Assembly: GCA_019634245.1 (NCBI GenBank)
Contig: JAHQVR010000267.1
Location: forward strand, 1 to 17,196
Origin: Gammaproteobacteria bacterium
GTDB lineage: Bacteria; Pseudomonadota; Gammaproteobacteria; Granulosicoccales; Granulosicoccaceae
Direction of reading: 5' to 3'
DNA: 17,196 nucleotides
The notes beneath the pieces are model-generated. The model saw only the letters and a program-made list of their open reading frames with translations, ran no database searches and was not told the origin of the DNA. The position numbers and the translations under genes were made by a program. Shown here piece by piece: positions 7,264-14,070 of the stretch. Positions within the stretch are counted from its first letter, which is position 1. The number at the start of each line of letters is the position of its first letter.

Positions 7264-9789
7264 ATGCCTCAACATCTAATGAACCTTGCACAGAAACCTC
7301 TGATTCGATTGATGTCTCTGTGGGTAAAACCTACAGTGCTCCCGGTCGAGCCTGCTAGCCTAATCGATCCTCAGGCGCCAGTCATTTATGTACTGGAATC
7401 CGGTGGCGTGGCCGATGCCACCGCCCTGAGTGTAATCGCAGAACGAACCGGTCTACCAGCCCCGCTTGAACCGATCCAATATGGCGATCAATCAGAGCCA
7501 ATTCGACTAAGCGTTTTGCAACGCCGCCCCTATTTGTTTGCGCGCCGTCGAAAGGCAATGGCCCCAAGACTAACCCGAGCGTTACACACGGCCACTAGAG
7601 ACTACCCGGGTGAACTACAAATTGTGCCGGTCGCTGTCTACTGGGGTCGCGCACCGGATCGTGAAGATTCACTGTGGCGCTTTCTTTTCACTGAAAACTG
7701 GGAGATCGGTGGCCGTACTCACAAATTTTTTACAACGATCGTGCATGGCCGAAGGACACTGGTCAATATCAGTCAACCCTTGTCGATCAACGCCTTATTA
7801 AAAACCGAGACCAGGCCGGAATTACTCGAAAGGAAACTGTTTCGCATTCTGAGAGTTCACTTCCGAGAGCGACGCATTGCGAGCCTGGGGCCCGATCTCT
7901 CGCACAGACGAATGCTTATCGGAGCCGTTGTGGCTGACAAGGCAGTGCAGAAGGTCATTGCTGAAGAATCTAGAACAAAATCCGAACTCGCCGAGCAGGG
8001 AAATTCGCAAGAGCTTTCTCCTGAATCAAAAACTGACACACCAAATCCAAAACTCTTGCAGAAACACCTTTATCGCGCCGAAAAATACGCTCACGAAATA
8101 GCCGCCGATGTTTCGTACCCCACTACGCGAATACTGCATCGATTACTGACTTGGCTATGGAACCAACTTTATGACGGCATAAAGTTAAGCGGGGTTGACC
8201 GATTAAAATCAGTGGCTGATGGTAGAGAATTGGTCTACGTCCCCTGCCATCGTAGTCACATTGACTATCTATTACTCTCCTACATTCTCTACGAAGAAGG
8301 TTACTCTCTGCCGCACATTGCTGCGGGAATCAATCTAAATCTACCCGTGGTCGGTGGGATATTGCGGCGCGGTGGCGCATTTTTCCTGCGCCGAACGTTT
8401 GCCGGCAACAAGCTGTACGCCGCGGTGTTCAACGCCTACTTAAAAGAAATTCTCCAGCGAGGACATACGCTGGAATACTTTGTTGAAGGCGGTCGTAGCC
8501 GCACTGGGCGTCTATTGCCTCCCAAGGCCGGCATGTTGGCGATGACCGTTCACGCTTATCTGCGAAACCCGCGTACACCTGTCGTTTTTGTTCCTGTCTA
8601 TTTTGGTTACGAGCGCCTGTTAGAAGGTAAAGCCTTTACCAGTGAATTGGCTGGCAACAAAAAAAGAAAAGAATCTATCTTGGGATTACTAGGTACTCTA
8701 AAAAGTCTGCGACAGCAGTACGGAACAGTACATGTAAATTTTGGAGAACCGATCCTACTCAATGACCTGCTCGACACCGAGTACCCCAATTGGCGAGAGC
8801 AGGCTGTTCAGTTAGACCGGCCCGAATGGCTGCCACCGATCGTCGATCAGCTCGGCGCATCGATCATGCAGACAATCAATCTCAGCGCCAGCGTTACTCC
8901 TATAAGCATACTTGCGACCGCTGCACTCGCCACTGCTCAAGGGGCTGTGAGTCAACAGGAATTAGAGCGGCAAATTCGAATGAACCACCAACTTCTGGCA
9001 ACGCTCTACCGAACTAGTAATGTGGTTATCCCACCTTTGGATCCAATTGACACCATCGAGCATGCCAAGCGATTAGGATTTATTATTCAAAGAAAAGACG
9101 ACATAGGACCGCTGATTTTTATCAAGCGCGGCCAGTCAGCTCCGCTGACCTACTTCCGCAATAACATCGCGCATTTACTCATTTTACCTTCGCTGATTGC
9201 CAGTGCTTTCAGCAACTCTACCGCGCGAAGCACGAAAAGTATTCAGGAATTGGTGCAATTGGCCTACCCCTATTTACAAGAAGAGTTCTTCATAAAAGAT
9301 GAGGCCAGTGATGCCAGAATTGTCAGTACGCTCAATACAATGAAGGATATGTCACTGCTCGAATCAACTGAGGGTGGATGGCGCAGGGCGCCGGCAGGGA
9401 CACCTGAGGCCATCTCCCTGTTACATCTGGCGGCCAGTGTCACACCGTCGCTCGAACGGTACTACCTAACAATAGCTATCCTAGAATTTGCACCAGAGCA
9501 ATCGATTTCCAGGAAAGAATTACACGCCCGCGTTGAATCGTGCGCCAAACGACTAGCGTTGACTCATGGCAAAATTGAGGGCGATCTATATGATAAACAC
9601 CTACTGAAAACCTTCCTGGGTACGCTAGAGCAAAGACATCACTTGAGAGAAAAAGAGGGTTTCTTAAGCGTACACGCCGACCTAGAAGCGCTTGAATCTA
9701 AGGCTAGAACACTGTTACAGCAACAGTCACGTCACGCCATCCTGAACGCCGCAATGCAGAGTATCAGCCAAATTTCTGTCGATAGCTGA
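7264..9789 (+). CDS. plsB: Glycerol-3-phosphate 1-O-acyltransferase PlsB
   Basis: PlsB makes lysophosphatidic acid from glycerol-3-phosphate and acyl-CoA or acyl-ACP, the first committed step of phospholipid synthesis, at the inner face of the inner membrane. The 841-residue product is slightly longer than E. coli PlsB (807). All four acyltransferase motifs are present: motif I HRSHID (His329 and Asp334, the HX4D catalytic pair), motif II GGAFFLRR (370-377), motif III FVEGGRSRTG (406-415) and motif IV VPVYFGYE (443-449 region). The N-terminal region (LMSLWVKPTVLP..., YVLESGG) and the long C-terminal half with VVIPPLDP... are also typical of full-length gammaproteobacterial PlsB. ATG 7264 is preferred; the frame extends back to TTG 7198 but that would overlap the divergent gene. 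There is no plsX or dgkA neighbour; it appears to be a single-gene unit. Confidence 0.96.
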   Translation: MPQHLMNLAQKPLIRLMSLWVKPTVLPVEPASLIDPQAPVIYVLESGGVADATALSVIAERTGLPAPLEPIQYGDQSEPIRLSVLQRRPYLFARRRKAMAPRLTRALHTATRDYPGELQIVPVAVYWGRAPDREDSLWRFLFTENWEIGGRTHKFFTTIVHGRRTLVNISQPLSINALLKTETRPELLERKLFRILRVHFRERRIASLGPDLSHRRMLIGAVVADKAVQKVIAEESRTKSELAEQGNSQELSPESKTDTPNPKLLQKHLYRAEKYAHEIAADVSYPTTRILHRLLTWLWNQLYDGIKLSGVDRLKSVADGRELVYVPCHRSHIDYLLLSYILYEEGYSLPHIAAGINLNLPVVGGILRRGGAFFLRRTFAGNKLYAAVFNAYLKEILQRGHTLEYFVEGGRSRTGRLLPPKAGMLAMTVHAYLRNPRTPVVFVPVYFGYERLLEGKAFTSELAGNKKRKESILGLLGTLKSLRQQYGTVHVNFGEPILLNDLLDTEYPNWREQAVQLDRPEWLPPIVDQLGASIMQTINLSASVTPISILATAALATAQGAVSQQELERQIRMNHQLLATLYRTSNVVIPPLDPIDTIEHAKRLGFIIQRKDDIGPLIFIKRGQSAPLTYFRNNIAHLLILPSLIASAFSNSTARSTKSIQELVQLAYPYLQEEFFIKDEASDARIVSTLNTMKDMSLLESTEGGWRRAPAGTPEAISLLHLAASVTPSLERYYLTIAILEFAPEQSISRKELHARVESCAKRLALTHGKIEGDLYDKHLLKTFLGTLEQRHHLREKEGFLSVHADLEALESKARTLLQQQSRHAILNAAMQSISQISVDS

Positions 9790-9967
9790 ATTTGATGACA
9801 AGGGCGTGGCACAGTCCATGCACCAAATATTTCACTATTCTTATACATTTACCAGACTTGGTTTTATGATCTGCCCGGAGCAGGCAGTCAGCCAATGTCT
9901 TTCGCCAGGATGGCACCCACAGAGCCTGTGACCAAGACTAGCCAGGCAAGACTGCGAGATCGATGTA
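9790..9967 (+). other. Intergenic region after plsB
   Basis: The 178-base gap has no recognised gene. CTGCC (9871-9875) can pair with GGCAG (9883-9887) over a 7-base loop, but no T run follows. TTATAC near 9841 and TATGAT near 9865 are loose promoter-like words upstream of the barrel gene; neither is convincing. Confidence 0.25.
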
Positions 9968-11290
9968 ATGATCAGGTATATCCCTACTCTCACTATTTCA
10001 ATTTTATTTGCTGGACTCACACATAATGCTCTAGCTGACGATGCCCGATCACTAGGTCTGGGCGGTTCTGCTATCGCTCATGGTGCAGGCGTGCATGGTG
10101 CATACGAAAACCCAGCCAGCCTAATGTTTCAACAACGCTCAGGCTACACAACACACGTTCATTTCGGTGGGTTGGCAGATGTCAGAGACAATTCCGCTTT
10201 GATTGAAGCGATTACCGATGATACCGACCTAGCTGACGACATAGAAGCTGAAATAGAGGATCTTTCAGGCCAAGCAGTCCAGTGCCTACAAACCCTTAAT
10301 GACCCTAATTCGGTGTGTTATAGCGGAACAGGAAATTTAGGAGCGTTGGCGAACGACGTCGTTGAGATTCTTGACTTAGCCGACGGAAATAGCGTCAGTG
10401 GCGGCGGTAGCTTGGATTTTGGCCTTGCGTTAACTCAGACACCTATACCGTTTGCTGTTCATTTGCGTACGAGTGTAGTGGCCTCTGGAACGCCCGCAAT
10501 AGCTTCAGGCGATCGAGATTATATAAATCAATTTGCTGAAAGCCTGGCAGACGGGGATCTAACGGTAGGAGAGATTCAAAACAATGATGCCTTCAGCATT
10601 GGAGATGACGGCAGCTTACAAGTGGTACAACCAGAAGATATTTTAGAATCAGAAATTCAAGGCGTGGCATTACTGCGAACTCAAGTGGGTGTGAGTCTAG
10701 CCCATACGTTTGAAGTTGGTGGAAGATCAATAGATTTTGGTATTACACCCAAAATTTCAGCCTTGAGAGCAGCCAATATAAACGCCTCAATTTCAGAAAA
10801 CTTTGATGATCAAAGTGATTCACTGTCGGACCAATTCTCTGACAGTGAGGAAAGTTCAACGAGCATAACCGTGGATATCGGGATGGCCTTACCACTGGAT
10901 AGCTCTCCTTTGGCAATCGGAGTAGTGCTAAGAAACGCCATTCCAGAGAATATAAAAACGGCCAACGGATTCAAGGTAGAAACAACACCTCAACTCGTTG
11001 TAGGGACGGCTTATCCATTAGGGCCAGTCGTCTTCACAGCAGATGCTGCTTTAAACTCCGCAAAGGTGGACAACCTGGAAACGCAACGCCTTGCGATTGG
11101 AGCTGAGTTTTCTCTGAACTTCCTTAGACTACGAGCGGGACTCAGTCACGATGCAAAACGAGACGAAGACGCCTCTGCCATGAGCATCGGCATGGGCCTT
11201 GGCCCCTTACAAATCGGTGCGCGCCTAGCCGGCGATAGCATTACCAGTTTTACCTCCCAAATCGGTGCTCAATTGTCTTATAGCTTTTGA
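9968..11290 (+). CDS. Outer-membrane beta-barrel protein, TraF_2/FadL-like family
   Basis: The 440-residue precursor starts with a signal peptide; cleavage is likely after ALA (residue 23). The mature N-terminus, DDARSLGLGGSAIAHG followed by AYENPASL, is the hallmark of barrel proteins annotated as conjugal transfer TraF-like (Pfam TraF_2) and of OmpP1/FadL/PorV-type proteins. The rest alternates polar and hydrophobic residues as in beta strands, for example FALHLRTSVVASG-like and DFGITPKISALR stretches, and it ends SQIGAQLSYSF with a terminal Phe, the usual barrel-assembly signal. An acidic insertion (about 75-100) precedes Cys106 and Cys117, which may form a disulfide in a periplasmic or surface loop. 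A second acidic Ser-rich segment (SDSLSDQFSDSEES) occurs later. Despite the family name there are no conjugation genes here. Function is unknown; a hydrophobic-compound channel is one possibility. Start ATG 9968 has only a weak ribosome binding site. Confidence 0.75.
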   Translation: MIRYIPTLTISILFAGLTHNALADDARSLGLGGSAIAHGAGVHGAYENPASLMFQQRSGYTTHVHFGGLADVRDNSALIEAITDDTDLADDIEAEIEDLSGQAVQCLQTLNDPNSVCYSGTGNLGALANDVVEILDLADGNSVSGGGSLDFGLALTQTPIPFAVHLRTSVVASGTPAIASGDRDYINQFAESLADGDLTVGEIQNNDAFSIGDDGSLQVVQPEDILESEIQGVALLRTQVGVSLAHTFEVGGRSIDFGITPKISALRAANINASISENFDDQSDSLSDQFSDSEESSTSITVDIGMALPLDSSPLAIGVVLRNAIPENIKTANGFKVETTPQLVVGTAYPLGPVVFTADAALNSAKVDNLETQRLAIGAEFSLNFLRLRAGLSHDAKRDEDASAMSIGMGLGPLQIGARLAGDSITSFTSQIGAQLSYSF

Positions 11291-11306
11291 ATCTGAGACA
11301 GTCTGA

Positions 11307-11321
11307 TGGTCGACGAGACCA
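11307..11321. terminator. Small hairpin between convergent genes
   Basis: TGGTC (11307-11311) pairs perfectly with GACCA (11317-11321) over GACGA in the 34-base gap between two converging genes. The position suits a bidirectional end, but the stem is short and no T run follows on either strand, so this is weak. Confidence 0.25.
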
Positions 11322-11324
11322 GAG

Positions 11325-12071
11325 CTACCTAGATGTAAAGAATTGCCGACGCTTCACGGCCACAGCCTGCCGTTTCATGGGTGCAGACAGTTGACTACTT
11401 TTCAATTGAGCAAACCAATGCTCTTTGCTTAGCGCTCGCTTGGATATAACTCCAATCGCATTGTCATACTGCGGTACCGAGAGCCGAACTCCTTGTTCAA
11501 AACCTAAACGCCGAAAGATTGGAGTAGTTTGATCGAGTTCAGAACGATGAACCGTGTTAATCACTAGCAACCCCTCCTCTTCAAGTAAGTTGGATAGTTT
11601 TTTTAGCCATGCTGAGTTCAATGCCTGAGCCCGTTCTGGTTCGCCATTTTTTTCAAAAAACAGATCATCGATAATTAAATCAAACGGTGGCCCCTTATAC
11701 TGCTTAATCCATTTGATAGCATCTGCCAAGATGATCTGAGTATTAGAATTGTTTACACCAAACCATTCCTGAGCTATGAACACGTGGTTTGGGTCGAGCT
11801 CAATAGCCATCAATTCATCAAAGTCGCACAAAATTTCCAGCTGGCGCACCACTGCACCACCACCAAGCCCCAACAACAAAATACGTTTTGTAGATTCAAC
11901 AGTGCGGTACAACACTGGCAAACTTAAACAATCCCAGACGGCCCCAGCAAGGGGTTTTTTTGGATTCCACTGTGTGTGATAAACGCCGTTGGTGTAGAGA
12001 CGAACACTAGCGCCCGCTTGCCTCACACTGTAGTGAGTGCCGTTGGTGTGCCGCTCCCACAAGACACTCAT
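11325..12071 (-). CDS. Spermidine-synthase-like protein (SAM-binding methyltransferase fold)
   Basis: The 248-residue protein has the Rossmann-type nucleotide motif ILLLGLGGGAVVRQL (motif I at about 64-78), the acidic residue after strand beta-2 in MAIELDP (Glu91), ADAIKW (Asp117) and a DLIIDDLF strand (131-138). This order matches the spermidine synthase/SpeE-like group. Many such bacterial proteins are not polyamine synthases, and the usual polyamine-pocket residues cannot be confirmed by eye, so I do not assign speE. No membrane segment is seen. It lies 44 bp downstream of the NnrU-family gene on the same strand and is probably its operon partner. The C-terminus is basic (MKRQAVAVKRRQ). 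The site before ATG 12071 is weak. Confidence 0.78.
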   Translation of the reverse strand: MSVLWERHTNGTHYSVRQAGASVRLYTNGVYHTQWNPKKPLAGAVWDCLSLPVLYRTVESTKRILLLGLGGGAVVRQLEILCDFDELMAIELDPNHVFIAQEWFGVNNSNTQIILADAIKWIKQYKGPPFDLIIDDLFFEKNGEPERAQALNSAWLKKLSNLLEEEGLLVINTVHRSELDQTTPIFRRLGFEQGVRLSVPQYDNAIGVISKRALSKEHWFAQLKSSQLSAPMKRQAVAVKRRQFFTSR

Positions 12072-12115
12072 AGTGAAGAATCACCCATCTATGTAGCCGG
12101 CCCAACAATCAAGTT

Positions 12116-12694
12116 CTAGAACCAACCAAACGGATGGATACCAATAACATAACGGTGTAGTAGCAAACCAAAAATAGCCCATACGACCGTACCACCGACA
12201 ATAACACGCGGAAGGTTATGTGGACCCGTATAGGACTTTGCATCGATCGGCTCGCGACTCAATGCTCTAAGATAGGTTAGCAGCGACCACACAAAAAACG
12301 ATCCAAAAAGCAACACATCACCCAGTCTCGCATTGGAGAGTAAATGTGCCAATGACCAGAGCACTACGGCTAATGACATCGGGTGTCCGACGGTCACTTT
12401 GACCCTATTTTTCGGAATAGAAGATGCTGCAAACAAACAAAAGGACACCCAACTTATCAACGCCGTTACATGGTTCATAAAACCTGGTGGGTTCCAAAGC
12501 AAATCAGGTACATACCGGCTTCGAATGAAGCCAACAATGATGAGCAGCAGGCCAGCTACAGAAATTATGGCATATCGACTCTTATAACTAGATTCCCCCC
12601 AGGCACTGATCTTCGCATCCCTCCATTGAGGAGCCACTACCTTAACAGAGTGAATCCCCAGGAACAGCACTAGTCCTGTTACTAAAATAAACAT
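12116..12694 (-). CDS. NnrU family inner-membrane protein
   Basis: The 192-residue product has about five to six membrane segments. It opens MFILVTGLVLFLGIHSVKVV, with the family's G-x-H-S near the N-terminus, and continues with RYVPDLLWNPP, VGHPMSLAVVLWSLAHLLSNA and FGSFFVWSL, which match the NnrU family (Pfam PF07298). The His residues in GIHS, GHP and AHLL are the conserved ones. NnrU was named from a gene linked to nitrite/nitric oxide reduction clusters in alphaproteobacteria, but its activity is unproven and most members, like this one, lie away from denitrification genes. ATG 12694 is chosen over the upstream ATG 12721 because GGAG (12704-12701) lies 6 bases before it. It is the first gene of a probable two-gene unit. 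Confidence 0.88.
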   Translation of the reverse strand: MFILVTGLVLFLGIHSVKVVAPQWRDAKISAWGESSYKSRYAIISVAGLLLIIVGFIRSRYVPDLLWNPPGFMNHVTALISWVSFCLFAASSIPKNRVKVTVGHPMSLAVVLWSLAHLLSNARLGDVLLFGSFFVWSLLTYLRALSREPIDAKSYTGPHNLPRVIVGGTVVWAIFGLLLHRYVIGIHPFGWF

Positions 12695-12700
12695 ACGCCA

Positions 12701-12704
12701 CTCC
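12701..12704 (-). promoter_or_regulatory. Ribosome binding site deciding the NnrU start
   Basis: GGAG on the minus strand is 6 bases before ATG 12694. It places the start nine codons inside the longest frame, just before the conserved N-terminal membrane segment. Confidence 0.65.
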
Positions 12705-12739
12705 AAAATTACTACGATCAAATAGCCATTTACCCCAGT

Positions 12740-12831
12740 TTATCTGATTACCACTGAACCCTCACAACCACCCTACTAAGTTGAAAACCAAGGAATTCTC
12801 TGGACTCACTTATCTGATAACTACTGACGCC
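12740..12831 (-). repeat. Pair of imperfect operator-like repeats upstream of the NnrU gene
   Basis: Two 22-base words at 12740-12761 and 12810-12831, starting 70 bases apart, match at 18 of 22 positions by my count. Both begin TTATCTGAT and share ACTGA. The second contains TTATC-T-GATAA (12810-12820), a perfect 5-base inverted repeat about a central T. They lie about 46 and 116 bases upstream of the start. Weaker look-alikes (CTATCTGG near 12844, TTCATCTGA near 12882) follow. The whole 12722-12993 region is C-rich on the plus strand. A transcription-factor target is possible; no named regulator site is recognised. Confidence 0.35.
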
Positions 12832-12913
12832 TTTATTCCACCTGACTATCTGGTGTTGCTAACTTTTCACCACCACACGTTCATCTGAAAACCCACCGTA
12901 GCCTCATATTCAC

Positions 12914-12946
12914 CCCCTATTGGAAATTCATAGGGGCTTTAAGCCC
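12914..12946. terminator. Hairpin downstream of the YdjM-like gene
   Basis: CCCCTAT (12914-12920) pairs perfectly with ATAGGGG (12930-12936) over a 9-base loop, and GGGCTT (12934-12939) is complementary to AAGCCC (12941-12946), an alternative overlapping pairing. It lies about 50-80 bases past the YdjM-like stop codon. No T run follows on the minus strand, so it is not a classical intrinsic terminator; it may protect a 3' end or mark a rho-dependent end. Confidence 0.35.
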
Positions 12947-12993
12947 GTTGGCCGAACCCATAGTGACAAATTACGCCCCATCTCGGTGACTTT

Positions 12994-14010
12994 TTACTTA
13001 AGGCTCATGTCGACTGATTGATCAAACAACCGGGCGAGCAATTTTTTTACTCTCTCTTGATTCGGAGCAAAACGAATGACCTCACTCACTATGGGTACGA
13101 ACCCAGTTTCGGTATTCGCTGCTACCCTAAAACGGAACACATAGGCTGCCTCCAATCCCATCCTTAGATCTGTCAATACCAAACCGTCAGACGTGGCTTC
13201 TGCTGCAATGAAACCATCTGTAAACCAGTGTAGGCGGGCCAAGGCTGGAAGCTCACCCTGCTCGGCCATCCACTCGGAGCCGTTAGGGTAATCGTAGAAC
13301 TGAACCAGCGGTTCTTTATCAAACACAGAGTAAAAGCCCTCGCGATAGTTATCCTCCTCAAGTACTACTAAACGCCACATCAATGAAAAGGGTGACGGAG
13401 CTACCAAGAGCTTGTCTGACGGCACAGATCTATTCTCAGCAGCGAGACTATCAAGGGTAAGAGTACGAACGCTTTCCTGCAACAGTACGGTCAACCCTAA
13501 ATAGCTAGTGCTAATTAGAAGCGCAAACACGGTTGCTCTTCTGCTGTATTGCTTCACACTACGCACTGTTAATAAAACAGCGACAAGTAATGGCAAGGTG
13601 TAAATCGGATCGATTATGAATATTGAGCCAACCGCGACAGGGTCAACCGGTAGCGGCCAGAATATTTGTGTGCCATAGATGGTGAACGAGTCTAAAAGCA
13701 CATGGGTGATCAAGCAAAGCCAGCTCGCCATCAGGCATTTATGCAATGACAGTTTCCAGGCCTTTCTCTGACCCATCCACCAAATTACCCAGCCGGCCAC
13801 CGCGCTAAACAGCGTCAAAACAAAGACGGAGTGGCTGTAGCTTCTGTGATAAGTAAAGCTATCTACTGCATCTGGGTAGCGCACCAGCACATCTAGATCT
13901 GGCACGGTGCCCAATACAGCACCAACTAGCAGTGCCTTCCGTCCTATCTCAGAACCCAGCACCACATGCCCAATACTGGCACCAAGAACCAGCTGGGATA
14001 AAGAATCCAT
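12994..14010 (-). CDS. Membrane-bound metal-dependent hydrolase, YdjM/YbcI-like (COG1988)
   Basis: The 338-residue protein has an N-terminal membrane domain with about four to five segments and the conserved polar residues of the YdjM-like family (Pfam PF04307): MDSLSQLVLGASIGH (His15), a VPDLD pair (Asp38, Asp40), YHRSYSHS (His55, His60), ITHVLLDSFTIYG (His103, Asp107) and FIIDPIYT (Asp134). These His/Asp residues are the presumed metal site. A soluble C-terminal part of about 150 residues (from roughly 185) has EDNYREGFYSVFD and FRFRVAANTE and lacks membrane segments. Members are inner-membrane proteins of unknown substrate; E. coli ydjM is LexA-regulated. ATG 14010 is used, with an in-frame GTG at 14019 as alternative. 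It is divergent from the TAXI gene across a 60-base gap. Confidence 0.85.
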   Translation of the reverse strand: MDSLSQLVLGASIGHVVLGSEIGRKALLVGAVLGTVPDLDVLVRYPDAVDSFTYHRSYSHSVFVLTLFSAVAGWVIWWMGQRKAWKLSLHKCLMASWLCLITHVLLDSFTIYGTQIFWPLPVDPVAVGSIFIIDPIYTLPLLVAVLLTVRSVKQYSRRATVFALLISTSYLGLTVLLQESVRTLTLDSLAAENRSVPSDKLLVAPSPFSLMWRLVVLEEDNYREGFYSVFDKEPLVQFYDYPNGSEWMAEQGELPALARLHWFTDGFIAAEATSDGLVLTDLRMGLEAAYVFRFRVAANTETGFVPIVSEVIRFAPNQERVKKLLARLFDQSVDMSLK

Positions 14011-14026
14011 CAGGCACACTCACTGC

Positions 14027-14047
14027 ATTACAGTAGGGGTCTGTAAT
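14027..14047. promoter_or_regulatory. Symmetric inverted repeat in a divergent promoter
   Basis: ATTACAG (14027-14033) and CTGTAAT (14041-14047) form a perfect 7-base inverted repeat with a 7-base spacer, TAGGGGT. Each arm read outward contains TGTAAT, one mismatch from the -10 consensus TATAAT, placed 17 bases (YdjM-like gene) and 23 bases (TAXI gene) before the start codons. It may be a shared operator, two back-to-back -10 elements, or both. Only the repeat is observed directly. Confidence 0.45.
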
Positions 14048-14070
14048 AGTAGACTGAAGAAGATTCTCTT

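Noticed and set aside
9968..11290. Evidence of a conjugative element from the TraF-like match
   Set aside because: The family label is historical; no other transfer, relaxase or integrase genes are present.
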